In this document: positions 1 through 11,966 of the stretch, piece by piece | Position numbering within the stretch: the first letter of the stretch is position 1 | How the letters are laid out: every line of letters starts with the position of its first letter | Assembly: GCF_030418125.1 (NCBI RefSeq) | Contig: NZ_JAUHTR010000001.1 | Coordinates: forward strand, 62,001-126,000 | DNA: 64,000 nucleotides | From: Fictibacillus fluitans | Lineage (GTDB): Bacteria > Bacillota > Bacilli > Bacillales > Fictibacillaceae | Direction of reading: 5' to 3' | The notes under the pieces: generated by a model | Told to the model about the DNA's origin: nothing | Seen by the model: the letters and a program-made list of their open reading frames with translations, nothing else | Database searches by the model: none | Made by a program: the position numbers and the translations under genes

Positions 1-10
1 TAACCGTTTT

Positions 11-226
11 ATGCTGCTATATGTTGTTCATTATGTTCTTTTGTTTTTATTTTCCATAACGCTGCTTGTCTTATCACTTGGTGTACTGCTTTTATATAAA
101 ACTTTTCATATCGCACCGCCTTTTGGTATCTGGGCAGGAATACTGGTTTCAGCCATTTCTATATGCTGCTTTTCAATTATTGGGACGGCAGCCATGAAAC
201 GATTATCTAAAGTTTCCCATGTTTGA
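11..226 (+). CDS. small two-helix membrane protein, unknown function
   Basis: A 71-residue reading frame made almost entirely of two hydrophobic segments (about residues 4-29 and 38-60), with a short basic tail at the C-terminus, so an integral membrane protein is likely. I do not recognise the family. No ribosome binding site is visible before the ATG and the frame stays open to the window edge, so the true start may lie outside the window. It could also be a chance hydrophobic ORF; the two clear helices favour a real gene. Confidence 0.45.
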   Translation: MLLYVVHYVLLFLFSITLLVLSLGVLLLYKTFHIAPPFGIWAGILVSAISICCFSIIGTAAMKRLSKVSHV

Positions 227-303
227 TAGATGCATACTAAACTGGACGCCATTCATTTTACTCCTTATTCTATAGGTAGGCATGTATAGAAAGGAGCAGA
301 GTG

Positions 304-849
304 ATGGAAAAACAATCAGGAAGCAACATTTACATACGCCCTCTTACAGGGGAAGATTCAGAGCCATTGCTTGATTTGGAAAACCGAAACAAGGACTTTT
401 TCGAGAGATTTTCAATGTCTCGTTCTGATGAGTTTTATACACTGGATTACCAGCAACACCGAATAAAAGAATTTCAGCAACGCCAGAAGAATGATACGGG
501 ATATGATTTTGGAATCTTTACCAAAGAAGGAAAGCTGATCGGCACAATCAGCTTATTTCACGTGATGCGCGGTTCACTGCAGAGTGCATTTATTGGTTAT
601 TTTCTTGATAAGGAACAAAACGGCAAAGGTTTTACCACGGAGGCTGTAAAACTTATCGTAGAATTTGCGTTTCATGAAGTGAATCTGCACAGAATTGAAG
701 CGGGAGTCATGCCTCATAATGCAGGCTCCATCCGTGTGCTTGAAAAAGCGGGATTTCATATAGAAGGAATGGCTTTAAAAAACGTGAAAATCAATGGCCA
801 ATGGGAAGATCATCAAGTGCTGGCCCTTATTAACCCAAATGACGAGTAA
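304..849 (+). CDS. GNAT family N-acetyltransferase (RimJ/RimL-like)
   Basis: A 181-residue acetyltransferase that would move an acetyl group from acetyl-CoA to an amine, in this subfamily often the N-terminus of a ribosomal protein. The sequence begins with the family's IYIRPL strand, has a central GYFLDKEQNGKGFTTEAV segment that is the acetyl-CoA pyrophosphate-binding loop, and ends with the usual HRIEAGVMPHNAGSIRVLEK region and GF...EG motif. A GTG at 301 is in frame, but the AAGGAG at about 291-296 spaces better to the ATG at 304. Monocistronic, closed by a hairpin. The actual substrate cannot be told from sequence. Confidence 0.88.
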   Translation: MEKQSGSNIYIRPLTGEDSEPLLDLENRNKDFFERFSMSRSDEFYTLDYQQHRIKEFQQRQKNDTGYDFGIFTKEGKLIGTISLFHVMRGSLQSAFIGYFLDKEQNGKGFTTEAVKLIVEFAFHEVNLHRIEAGVMPHNAGSIRVLEKAGFHIEGMALKNVKINGQWEDHQVLALINPNDE

Positions 850-878
850 AGCCTTTTCCTTTATGGAAGGGCTTTTTT
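848..878 (+). terminator. rho-independent terminator after the GNAT gene
   Basis: AAGCC-rich arm, short loop and GGAAGGGCTT arm followed by a run of seven Ts, directly overlapping the stop codon of the acetyltransferase. Confidence 0.75.
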
Positions 879-949
879 TATTTAAACATAAATATTTGAT
901 TTGTAGGCAAGGATAAAATGGACAGCGAACATGAAGGGAAGAGTAACTT

Positions 950-1192
950 ATGGAGAAAAAAGAGTACAAAGCAGGAGACCAGGTATTTGTGATTTACCGT
1001 AACCCCCATACGCCAAATGTGGCGAATATTACAGAAGCTGAAATCGTCCCGCATCCGGAAAATGAACAGGAAATGGCCATATTCCTGCATGAGTCCTATC
1101 ATCTGCTGGCTGAAGATGATGCAGTGTATGATACATATGAGCAAGCAGAGGAGAAGTATAAAGAAATCTTTGATTATGACCAGTATCAGTAA
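950..1192 (+). CDS. splA: transcriptional regulator SplA of the spore photoproduct lyase operon
   Basis: An 80-residue acidic protein directly upstream of splB, the same order and nearly the same size (79 aa) as in Bacillus subtilis. There SplA is a negative regulator of the spore-specific spl operon; RNA binding of a TRAP-like kind has been proposed. The sequence starts MEKKEYKAGDQVFVIYRN and ends in an acidic, Tyr-rich tail. It is preceded by a GAAGGGAAGAG ribosome binding site and separated from splB by a few bases, so the two are co-transcribed. I could not identify a convincing sigma-G promoter in the short upstream gap. Confidence 0.88.
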   Translation: MEKKEYKAGDQVFVIYRNPHTPNVANITEAEIVPHPENEQEMAIFLHESYHLLAEDDAVYDTYEQAEEKYKEIFDYDQYQ

Positions 1193-1207
1193 AAGGATGT
1201 GTCCCCA

Positions 1208-2239
1208 TTGAAGAATAAACCTTTTGTACCTCAGCTTGTATATATTGAACCAAGAGCCCTGGAGTATCCGCTGGGTGTAATCCTCAAAAAGAAATTTGAA
1301 GATATGGGACTCGAGATTCGCGAAACAACATCCCATAACCAGGTCCGAAATATTCCGGGAGACACCGATTTTCAAAAGTACCGGAATGCAAAATCAACCC
1401 TTGTGGTAGGAGTGAGAAAGACGCTTAAATTCGACTCCTCCAAGCCATCAGCAGAATACGCTATCCCATTTGCAACCGGCTGCATGGGACATTGCCATTA
1501 TTGCTATTTGCAGACGACCATGGGAAGTAAGCCTTATATCAGAACTTATGTAAATGTGGAGGAAATATTGGACCAGGCTCAGCAGTATATGGAGGAGCGG
1601 GCACCGCAAATTACCCGGTTTGAAGCTTCATGTACCTCTGACATTGTAGGTATTGACCATTTAACCCATACGTTAAAGCATGCGATTGAGTATTTTGGCC
1701 AGTCTGAGCTGGGCAGACTGCGTTTTGTCACTAAATTTCATCATGTCGACCATCTTCTGGATGCCAAACACAACGGACGTACAAGGTTCCGGTTCAGTGT
1801 GAATGCCGATTATGTAATTAAATATTTTGAGCCGGGAACCTCCCCGCTTGATTTGCGAATTGAAGCCGCAAGAAAAGTAGCGGAGGCAGGCTATCCGCTC
1901 GGATTTATTGTTGCGCCCATTTATATCCATGAAGGATGGCAGGAGGGATACCGCGAGCTGTTTGAAAAACTCGATGCTGCGCTTCCGCAAAGTGCGAGGG
2001 ATGATATTACGTTTGAATTGATTCAGCACCGGTTTACGAAGCCCGCCAAACGTGTCATTGAAAAAAACTATCCAAAAACAAAGCTTGAAATGAACGAGGA
2101 GGAGCGGCGCTATAAGTGGGGAAGGTATGGCATAGGAAAGTATATTTACAGTAAAGAGGAAGAACATGCACTGCGTGAAAGCCTGGAGACCGATATCGAT
2201 ACGTATTTTCCAAACGCAAAAATTGAATATTTTACATGA
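1208..2239 (+). CDS. splB: spore photoproduct lyase (radical SAM DNA repair enzyme)
   Basis: Repairs the thymine dimer 'spore photoproduct' (5-thyminyl-5,6-dihydrothymine) in germinating spores by radical chemistry. It carries the unusual closely spaced radical-SAM CxxxCxxC motif (Cys92, Cys96, Cys99 counted from the TTG start), which holds a [4Fe-4S] cluster. The Cys in EASCTSD (Cys142) corresponds to the H-atom donor Cys141 of B. subtilis. A GTG at 1199 is in frame but too close to the AAAAGG at 1191-1196. The TTG at 1208 has proper spacing and gives MKNKPFVPQL, which matches the B. subtilis N-terminus. About 343 aa, normal length. Second gene of splAB. Confidence 0.96.
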   Translation: MKNKPFVPQLVYIEPRALEYPLGVILKKKFEDMGLEIRETTSHNQVRNIPGDTDFQKYRNAKSTLVVGVRKTLKFDSSKPSAEYAIPFATGCMGHCHYCYLQTTMGSKPYIRTYVNVEEILDQAQQYMEERAPQITRFEASCTSDIVGIDHLTHTLKHAIEYFGQSELGRLRFVTKFHHVDHLLDAKHNGRTRFRFSVNADYVIKYFEPGTSPLDLRIEAARKVAEAGYPLGFIVAPIYIHEGWQEGYRELFEKLDAALPQSARDDITFELIQHRFTKPAKRVIEKNYPKTKLEMNEEERRYKWGRYGIGKYIYSKEEEHALRESLETDIDTYFPNAKIEYFT

Positions 2240-2244
2240 TTGCC

Positions 2245-2286
2245 AGCCAGGCCCTGTTAAAAGGCAGCCTGGCTTTTTGTTTTTTT
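2245..2286 (+). terminator. terminator of the splAB operon
   Basis: Perfect 8-bp arms AGCCAGGC / GCCTGGCT at 2245-2252 and 2267-2274, followed by a T-rich run. Confidence 0.85.
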
Positions 2287-2370
2287 CACAAGGAAAAAGG
2301 GGAGAATCGTCGAATACTGCAGGAATGCAAGAACACCCGATTGATTAATTAATTTTTGGGAGTGAGACCT

Positions 2371-2856
2371 TTGAGTGGAACACAAGAAATGAAAGAACTT
2401 CTGCTGAATGAATTGGAACTGATCGTTAGAACCTCTTCTAACCTGATCGAAAAGATTTCCCCAAACCATTTGGACTTCAGACCCCGAGAAAATATGCGTT
2501 CGCTGCATGAATTGGTGCTGCATCTGGTTTCGGTTCCTTCCACCGATCTGCTGATCCTTCAGGAATATACGGAGGAAGACATCCGGGAACTTGAAGCGGG
2601 CATAACCAAGGAACACGATCCGGAGCAATGGACAGGGTTCATGAAAGAAGGACTGCTTGAAGTCAGGCGTTACATGGAAAGCCTGGATGAAGACGACTTT
2701 TTGCATAAGGAAACCAAGGCTTTCTATTTGGATCATGGAACCGCTCAAGCGAAATGGCTGATTGAAATCGTGACTCATGCCCAGCATCACCGCGCCCAGC
2801 TGTTCAACTACATGAAAGAACAGGGATATGACATCAATATGTTTGATTTATATTAA
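2371..2856 (+). CDS. DinB/YfiT-like four-helix metal-binding protein
   Basis: A 161-residue, mostly helical protein of the DinB superfamily, which are putative metal-dependent thiol-S-transferases or hydrolases in Bacillus. The family hallmark is a His triad around a helix bundle. Here it is visible as His in LHELVLHLVS and the C-terminal THAQHHRAQL segment. The frame opens at a TTG at 2356, but GGGAGTGAG at 2358-2366 serves as ribosome binding site for the TTG at 2371, chosen here; ATG 2389 is a further option. Single gene between two terminators. Substrate unknown. Confidence 0.82.
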   Translation: MSGTQEMKELLLNELELIVRTSSNLIEKISPNHLDFRPRENMRSLHELVLHLVSVPSTDLLILQEYTEEDIRELEAGITKEHDPEQWTGFMKEGLLEVRRYMESLDEDDFLHKETKAFYLDHGTAQAKWLIEIVTHAQHHRAQLFNYMKEQGYDINMFDLY

Positions 2857-2871
2857 AGTCCTGCGACTGAC

Positions 2872-2902
2872 AGCCTCTGTTTTGTTACAGGGGCTTTTTT
2901 GT
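2872..2902 (+). terminator. terminator after the DinB-like gene
   Basis: Arms AGCCTCTGT and ACAGGGGCT (one G-U pair) with a 6-nt loop and a run of Ts. Confidence 0.8.
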
Positions 2903-2973
2903 GTTTGGACTTAATCTTTATCTATTTAAATGAATAGACAGCAATATAATCCATAAATTCGCAAAAAAGTGAA

Positions 2974-2988
2974 GATGTTCGGAACATC
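2974..2988. promoter_or_regulatory. perfect 15-bp palindrome upstream of the beta-galactosidase
   Basis: GATGTTC-G-GAACATC, a perfect inverted repeat with a one-base centre, about 30 bp upstream of the cre site. It has the size and symmetry of an operator for a dimeric repressor. It is not a Bacillus LexA box, which has the order CGAAC-N4-GTTCG. The cognate protein is not identifiable here. Confidence 0.45.
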
Positions 2989-3016
2989 CTTCAGTCGTTT
3001 AGCTTGTTAAACTAGC

Positions 3017-6966
<3,950 letters not shown>

Positions 6967-7024
6967 CTAAAGAAGCACAACCTTGTCATTTATATTAAAT
7001 GCTAAAGTAAAAGGTCATGGGAAA

Positions 7025-7060
7025 AACTGGTGCAGCTCATGTTCAGCTGTGCCGGTTTTT
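7025..7060 (+). terminator. terminator after the beta-galactosidase
   Basis: Thirteen-base arms AACTGGTGCAGCT and AGCTGTGCCGGTT pairing with G-U wobbles, short loop, then a T run. Confidence 0.8.
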
Positions 7061-7093
7061 CATGTACACTATAGAAAAAGCATGTAAGGGGAT

Positions 7094-7405
7094 ATGATGA
7101 AGTTTACAGATGAGGCATTGAGGATTATCAAAAGTATTCCAAAAGGCAAAGTGATGACGTATGGGCAAATTGCAGGGCTTGCAGGCAGTCCGAGGGGAGC
7201 AAGGCAGGTTGTCCGGGTCCTCCATTCCTTAAGCAAAAAACACCAGCTCCCGTGGCACCGTGTGATTAATGCGAAGGGTGAAATTGGGTTTAAGGACGAA
7301 GAGATGTTTGCGGTCCAAAAAATGTCTCTTGAGAGTGAAGGAATTGCCGTGACTTCTGATGGCAAAATTGATTTGACCAAATATCGGCATTCACCCAAAC
7401 ATTAA
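7094..7405 (+). CDS. alkyltransferase-like protein (Atl family, MGMT fold without catalytic Cys)
   Basis: A 103-residue protein equal to the DNA-binding domain of O6-alkylguanine-DNA alkyltransferase. It keeps the helix-turn-helix (KVMTYGQIAGLAGSPRGARQV) with the Arg finger, but the acceptor motif PCHRV reads PWHRV, with Trp54 in place of the Cys. Atl proteins of this type bind O6-alkylguanine without removing it and hand the lesion to nucleotide excision repair. ATG codons at 7094 and 7097 are both possible after AAGGGG. Single gene, ending in a shared bidirectional terminator. Confidence 0.9.
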   Translation: MMKFTDEALRIIKSIPKGKVMTYGQIAGLAGSPRGARQVVRVLHSLSKKHQLPWHRVINAKGEIGFKDEEMFAVQKMSLESEGIAVTSDGKIDLTKYRHSPKH

Positions 7406-7445
7406 AAAGGATGTACAGCCCTGATGGGAATGTACATCCTTTTTA
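7404..7445. terminator. bidirectional terminator between convergent genes
   Basis: AAAAAGGATGTACA ... TGTACATCCTTTTT with a 13-nt loop. It has A and T runs on both sides, so it can end the Atl gene on the plus strand and the RHH gene on the minus strand. Confidence 0.85.
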
Positions 7446-7449
7446 ATGA

Positions 7450-7623
7450 TTATTTCTTTTTATATTTTTCAATGACGTGCCGCATGCCTTCTTCGAGCAA
7501 GTCGTTGGCCGGACGGTCTAATTTGGCTGCCAGTGCTTTAATTTCTTTGTACAGAGACTGGCTCAGCGTGGTGTTTACATTTTTTCGGTCATCATTTTTA
7601 GGCCGGATTTTGCTTTGGTACAT
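7450..7623 (-). CDS. 57-residue ribbon-helix-helix-like protein
   Basis: Reading the minus strand from ATG at 7623 gives a basic 57-aa protein starting MYQSKIRPKNDDRKN. It has a short strand VNTTLSQSLYKEI followed by two helices (ALAAKLDRPANDLLEEGMRHVIEKY), the pattern of a ribbon-helix-helix (CopG/Arc-type) DNA-binding domain. A GGGGGA ribosome binding site precedes it. Only two bases separate it from the stop codon of the upstream molybdopterin oxidoreductase, so the two form one operon with probable translational coupling. A DNA-binding regulator is likely, but the target is unknown. It is too short for most automatic gene cut-offs. Confidence 0.75.
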   Translation of the reverse strand: MYQSKIRPKNDDRKNVNTTLSQSLYKEIKALAAKLDRPANDLLEEGMRHVIEKYKKK

Positions 7624-7625
7624 GG

Positions 7626-9677
7626 TTATCCCCCTGAAGAAGTTTTTTCAATACTGATTCTGCCGGAGAAGAAGGTGGCTCCCCCGCCCATATCTGCAAC
7701 CCGGTCCGGGGTCAGGGAATTAACAAGCTGTTTGGTTCCTGGAAAGTCAGCCCATAACCCCATGGTTACGGCAACGCCTGGCAAAACACTTTCTCCGACT
7801 GCCACATGAAGTTCGCATTCCCCGCGATCATTCCATAGGCGGACCAAATCTCCATCTTCAATGCCCAATTCAGTGGCATCAATGGTATTGAGGTGAACTT
7901 TCGGCGCTTTTTCCAGTTGAATATGCTTATCATTATTGCTAAAGGTCGAGTTTAAGAAATTATGGTTCGGCCCCGGAACAAACAGAAAGGGATGATCTCC
8001 GTCCTCCGGCAGCGGTATATAAGTCGGAAGCGGAGGATGTCCGTCCCGTTCCATCTGTTGGGAATACAATTCAATTTTACCGCTTGGCGTAGAAAGCCTG
8101 CGTGAGAACAAAGGAATATCCTTGGATTTAACAAACTTGCTTTCTTTTAATGTCAACAGGTTTATATCCTCCACGTAAGGATTTGCCGGGTGCTCAAACG
8201 CCTGTTCAATCATTTCTTCATCTGAATCCTTAAATGCCTGATCTTCAAACCCCATGGCTTCAGCAAGGAGACGGAACACGTCCGGGTTGGATTTGCTTTC
8301 TCCATACGGCTTTACGACCGGCTCTTGCAAATGAACGTGTTTGTGCCAGTAGGAGGTGTAAAAATCGGTATTTTCAAATGAAGAAGTGGCAGGCAGCACA
8401 ATGTCTGCATAAGCAGCGGTTTCGGTTAGAAAGAGATCGTGAACCACTGTAAACAAATCTTCCCGCTCCAGCCCTTTTCTTACCTTGTTTCCTTCAGGTG
8501 CCACAAGTGCGGGATTACTGTTATATACAAACAAGGACGAAATACGAGGTTCTGCTTCCAGCAATGCACTGCCGATCTGGTTCATGTTAACCATCCGGGT
8601 ATTTTTGTTTTGCAAAAGGTCCGGACGCTGAACCGCAGCAGTATTATGAGACAGGTAGCTGGAATTGGATTTAATGGCACCTCCGCCCGGTTTCAGCCAT
8701 TGCCCTGTGACAGCGGGAAGGCAGGCGATGGTGCGTACCGCCATTCCGCCGTTGTCATGGTGCTGAAGCCCGTTGCCGATCCGGATGAACGAAGGTGAAA
8801 CTGTACCATACTCGTGTGCGAGCTTTTTCAGATCATCTGCTGAAACACCCGTAATGGCGGCAACAGTATGTAAATCATATTGCTTCACATGGTCCTTCAA
8901 TTCTTCATAACCGACGGAGTACTTTTTTAGGAACTCCATATCAGCCATGTTGTTTTCAAACAAGTAATTCATAATTCCGAGGGCGAGTGCACTGTCGGTT
9001 CCAGGCAGAATCGGGATGAACCAGTCAGCAAGAATTCCTGTCCGGTTTTTGTGGACATCAATCACAACAATCTTAGCTCCGTTTTTTCTTGCCTTTTGGG
9101 CGAGTGCCACCTGATGCATATTTGTGCTGACAGCATTGATTCCCCAAAAAATAAAGAGCTTTGCATGTACGGTGTCCATAGGATCAATACCATAACCTCC
9201 GCCCATCGTGTACCGGTAACCGACGGAACCGGCTACAGAACAAATGGTTTGATCAAGACGGCTTGCGCCGAGCCGATGGAAAAAACGCCGGTCCATCCCC
9301 TCGGCACTTAAAATCCCCATGTTTCCATAAAAGCTGTAGGGAAGAATGCTCTCGGGTCCTTCGGCAGCCGAAAGTTCTTTCCATTTGGATGAAATGGTAT
9401 CAATGGCGACATCCCAGCTGATCGGTTCAAAATCCAGGCTTCCTTTTGGACCGATTCTTTTCAGGGGAACTGTCAGCCGCTTCGGATCATACAGCCTCTC
9501 AGGCATATTTCTTACTTTATTGCAGATATTCCCCTGTGTGACAGGATGATCGGGATCACCCTGTACTTTTATAATTTTTCCGTCTTGTTTATGAAGAAGC
9601 AGACCGCATTGGTCAGGACAGTCAAGTGGACATACAGAAGGAAAAATACCATTTTCCTTTGTGGTGTAGGTGCTCAT
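7626..9677 (-). CDS. molybdopterin-dependent oxidoreductase (YoaE-like, formate dehydrogenase/DMSO reductase family)
   Basis: A 683-residue Mo/W-bis-MGD enzyme of the DMSO reductase superfamily, similar in size and N-terminus to B. subtilis YoaE. An N-terminal [4Fe-4S] motif uses Cys16, Cys20, Cys24 and Cys52 (CPLDCPDQC ... GNIC). Molybdopterin-binding domains follow, and a C-terminal molydopterin dinucleotide-binding domain includes VPGPNHNFLNSTF and the DGDLVRLWNDRGE strand pair. There is no Tat signal, so it should be cytoplasmic. No partner electron-transfer subunit is encoded nearby. ATG with AAAGGAG upstream; first gene of a two-gene minus-strand operon. Substrate unknown. Confidence 0.9.
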   Translation of the reverse strand: MSTYTTKENGIFPSVCPLDCPDQCGLLLHKQDGKIIKVQGDPDHPVTQGNICNKVRNMPERLYDPKRLTVPLKRIGPKGSLDFEPISWDVAIDTISSKWKELSAAEGPESILPYSFYGNMGILSAEGMDRRFFHRLGASRLDQTICSVAGSVGYRYTMGGGYGIDPMDTVHAKLFIFWGINAVSTNMHQVALAQKARKNGAKIVVIDVHKNRTGILADWFIPILPGTDSALALGIMNYLFENNMADMEFLKKYSVGYEELKDHVKQYDLHTVAAITGVSADDLKKLAHEYGTVSPSFIRIGNGLQHHDNGGMAVRTIACLPAVTGQWLKPGGGAIKSNSSYLSHNTAAVQRPDLLQNKNTRMVNMNQIGSALLEAEPRISSLFVYNSNPALVAPEGNKVRKGLEREDLFTVVHDLFLTETAAYADIVLPATSSFENTDFYTSYWHKHVHLQEPVVKPYGESKSNPDVFRLLAEAMGFEDQAFKDSDEEMIEQAFEHPANPYVEDINLLTLKESKFVKSKDIPLFSRRLSTPSGKIELYSQQMERDGHPPLPTYIPLPEDGDHPFLFVPGPNHNFLNSTFSNNDKHIQLEKAPKVHLNTIDATELGIEDGDLVRLWNDRGECELHVAVGESVLPGVAVTMGLWADFPGTKQLVNSLTPDRVADMGGGATFFSGRISIEKTSSGG

Positions 9678-9808
9678 TGGTTACTCCTTTCGAAGCTCAT
9701 GGTGGTCTTTGTGCATAGGTTAATATTCTATATATTATCAATGAATTTGAACAAAATGAAAAGGCTTTGAAAAAAGTCATACGGCTGAAAAGCGGAATTA
9801 TGAGGCAA

Positions 9809-9836
9809 TTGATATTTTTTGTAAAATTTGTAATCT
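9809..9836 (+). promoter_or_regulatory. possible sigma-A promoter of the L,D-transpeptidase gene
   Basis: TTGATA at 9809-9814 and TAATCT at 9831-9836 with 16-bp spacing, about 70 bp before the start codon. A small hairpin TGTTTG-gcaa-CAAACA at 9865-9880 lies in the leader. Assigned by eye only. Confidence 0.4.
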
Positions 9837-9907
9837 AACCCGGTGTACCCTGCATATGATTTATTGTTTGGCAACAAACAGCAAATCTTATGTAAGGAAG
9901 GGAATTC

Positions 9908-10648
9908 ATGAAAAAACTTGTCGTGCTTCTGTTAACGTTCAGCTTTCTCCTGTTCTTTGCCCATCCGGCCAAGGCAGCGGCCGCCAGCCAATTCATTATT
10001 ATCAATAAATCGAAAAATGAATTGGCGTACTATGAAAATACACGGCTCAAAAGTGTATTTAAAGTGGCAACCGGAAGGCAAAAGTCCTACACACCGGAAG
10101 GAAAGTTCAAAGTTGTAAACAAAATTGTAAACAGGCCCTATTACACCGGCCACATTCCAGGGGGAGATCCCAGAAACCCACTCGGAAACCGGTGGATAGG
10201 CTTGAACGCCAGGGGAACATGGGGCACTACCTATGCCATCCATGGAAACAACAATTCTAAGTCAATTGGCACCTATGCCAGTGCTGGATGCATCCGTATG
10301 TACAACAATGAGGTGCAATGGCTGTTTACGAGAGTGAAAGTAAATACACCAGTTGTGATTGTGAGCTCAAGCAAATCGTATGATTCTATTGCTTCTGCTT
10401 ATGGACTGAGAGGGAAGGGATCTTCTCTGCCTGCCTATTCAACGGGCACCTTGAAAATAGGAAGCAAAGGCGAGGCAGTGAAGGAATTGCAAAAACTTCT
10501 GACCCAAAAGGGATACAGCACAAAAGGTGTAGATGGCGTCTTCGGAAAGAATACGGATTCAGCTGTCCGAACGTTCCAGAAAGCCAAAAAGCTGAAAGCG
10601 GATGGCCTGGTAGGCCCGGCGACAAAAAAAGCGCTTGGTATGCTGTAA
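9908..10648 (+). CDS. secreted L,D-transpeptidase (YkuD domain) with peptidoglycan-binding domain
   Basis: A 246-residue cell-wall enzyme. The signal peptide is about residues 1-24 (MKKLVVLLLTFSF..., ending AKAAAA). The YkuD L,D-transpeptidase domain covers about residues 28-155, with the catalytic HGN...SxGCIRM signature: His112 and Cys128. A C-terminal PG_binding_1 repeat (about 180-246) contains GSKGEAVKELQKLL and GVDGVFGKNTDSAV. It would form 3-3 cross-links in peptidoglycan, or attach other groups to it, outside the membrane. Single gene with a strong terminator. Confidence 0.93.
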   Translation: MKKLVVLLLTFSFLLFFAHPAKAAAASQFIIINKSKNELAYYENTRLKSVFKVATGRQKSYTPEGKFKVVNKIVNRPYYTGHIPGGDPRNPLGNRWIGLNARGTWGTTYAIHGNNNSKSIGTYASAGCIRMYNNEVQWLFTRVKVNTPVVIVSSSKSYDSIASAYGLRGKGSSLPAYSTGTLKIGSKGEAVKELQKLLTQKGYSTKGVDGVFGKNTDSAVRTFQKAKKLKADGLVGPATKKALGML

Positions 10649-10666
10649 TAAAAAACAAAAAAGCTA

Positions 10667-10706
10667 CCTCCAAACTTTAGGTTTTAGTAAAGTTTGGAGG
10701 TTTTTT
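10667..10706 (+). terminator. terminator after the L,D-transpeptidase gene
   Basis: Perfect 13-bp arms CCTCCAAACTTTA / TAAAGTTTGGAGG followed by six Ts. Confidence 0.9.
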
Positions 10707-10799
10707 AGTGTAATCCTGCTTTTTGAGCAGAAACGGTTGCCCTCTCTTTGAAATAAATGAGATAATTCTAAAATAATTCAAATGAGAGGTGGGCGTGCC

Positions 10800-11861
10800 A
10801 TGCAAAAATGGATCAAAGAAGTAGGACGGGGCAAAAGAGGGGCGAAAGACCTTTCCTATGAGGAAGCTTTGGAAGCTGCTAAGTGCATAACATCTGGTGA
10901 TGCCACTGAAGCTCAAATGGCCGCGTTTTTAATGGCGGAACGGATAAAAACGGAGAGCCCGGACGAGCTGCTGGCTTTTATCCTTGAATACAGAAGACAT
11001 ACTGAGCGGCTTGAGCAGGCGTCAGCTGCCGGAGGCGTATTGGATTGCGGAGGTCCGTATAACGGCCGTAATTCGTTTGCCGCCACTATACCCGTAAATA
11101 TTTTACTGGCACAGCAGGGCCTTCCAGTATTTTTACATGCGAGTGAGTCACTTCCTCCCAAAAATGGAACTTCGCTAAAAACGATACTTGAAAAGCTTTC
11201 TGTTCCAGTTGCACAGAAAAAAGGTGAAGTTCAAGCAGCGCTCGAAGCTGTGAATATTGGTTTTGCATGGACTGACAAGCTGTGTCCCCCACTTGAGGCA
11301 TTAAGAAAAGTCCGAATGGAAATGGGTGTTCGGACCATCATGAATACAGTTGAAAAACTCCTCGACATGTCAGGTGCGAATTCCATTATTCTTGGTGTTT
11401 TCCACCGAACAGCGGTAAACAAAATCGTACCTAGTCTGCAACAGTTGAACTATGAAAGAGCTTATATCGTTCAAGGGGTGGAAGGATCAGAGGACCTGCC
11501 CGTGCATCGGAGCAGTTTTATCTATAAAATCAGCAGAGAAGCAAGCGAGTCAGTCATTATCGATCCATCGGATTACGGATTGAAACATGTAAAAGAACTG
11601 AACAAAGAAGTGCTCGATGCGGACGAACAGGCGGGATTAATGATACAACTCCTGGCTGGTGAGCAAACGGAGGCTTTACAGCCATACCGGAACCAGGTCG
11701 TATTAAATGCAGGCCTGCGATTTTATTTGCTGGGCCATACATCCACCATCGAAGAAGGCACTATTCTGGCTGACCGACTTCTGGCAGAGAAAAAAGGGGA
11801 GGAACATCTTAACCTGTGGCGTGGAGTGTTGCAGGGAATATCGACTCCTGATAACTTCTAA
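10800..11861 (+). CDS. anthranilate phosphoribosyltransferase-like protein (TrpD paralogue)
   Basis: A 353-residue protein with the fold of glycosyltransferase family 3: an N-terminal helical domain (about 1-70, with GDATEAQMAAFLMAERIKTE) and an alpha/beta domain. The anthranilate-side segment RKVRMEMGVRTIMNT is kept. The PRPP-binding glycine loop, normally GTGGD, reads DCGGPYNGRNSF here, and the later KHGNRSVSSKSG loop reads LHASESLPPKNG. Catalysis of the normal tryptophan step is therefore doubtful. It stands alone, away from other trp genes. The start at 10800 is preferred over an in-frame ATG at 10782 because GAGAGGTGGG precedes it. Confidence 0.75.
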   Translation: MQKWIKEVGRGKRGAKDLSYEEALEAAKCITSGDATEAQMAAFLMAERIKTESPDELLAFILEYRRHTERLEQASAAGGVLDCGGPYNGRNSFAATIPVNILLAQQGLPVFLHASESLPPKNGTSLKTILEKLSVPVAQKKGEVQAALEAVNIGFAWTDKLCPPLEALRKVRMEMGVRTIMNTVEKLLDMSGANSIILGVFHRTAVNKIVPSLQQLNYERAYIVQGVEGSEDLPVHRSSFIYKISREASESVIIDPSDYGLKHVKELNKEVLDADEQAGLMIQLLAGEQTEALQPYRNQVVLNAGLRFYLLGHTSTIEEGTILADRLLAEKKGEEHLNLWRGVLQGISTPDNF

Positions 11862-11966
11862 GCCTTAAGGCGTAGATAATTTCAGCCTCTGGTTCAGTTA
11901 CAAGAATTCATTGCTTGTATATGATAAGAGTATACTAAGTATGAAAGTTAAGGGGAGTTTGAAACG

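Noticed and set aside
878-1375. 165-residue minus-strand frame
   Set aside because: Antisense to splA and the start of splB; low-complexity hydrophobic translation typical of a shadow frame.
2974-2988. LexA (SOS) box
   Set aside because: The half-sites are in the opposite order (GTTC-G-GAAC) to the Bacillus CGAAC-N4-GTTCG box, and the downstream gene is a glycosidase.
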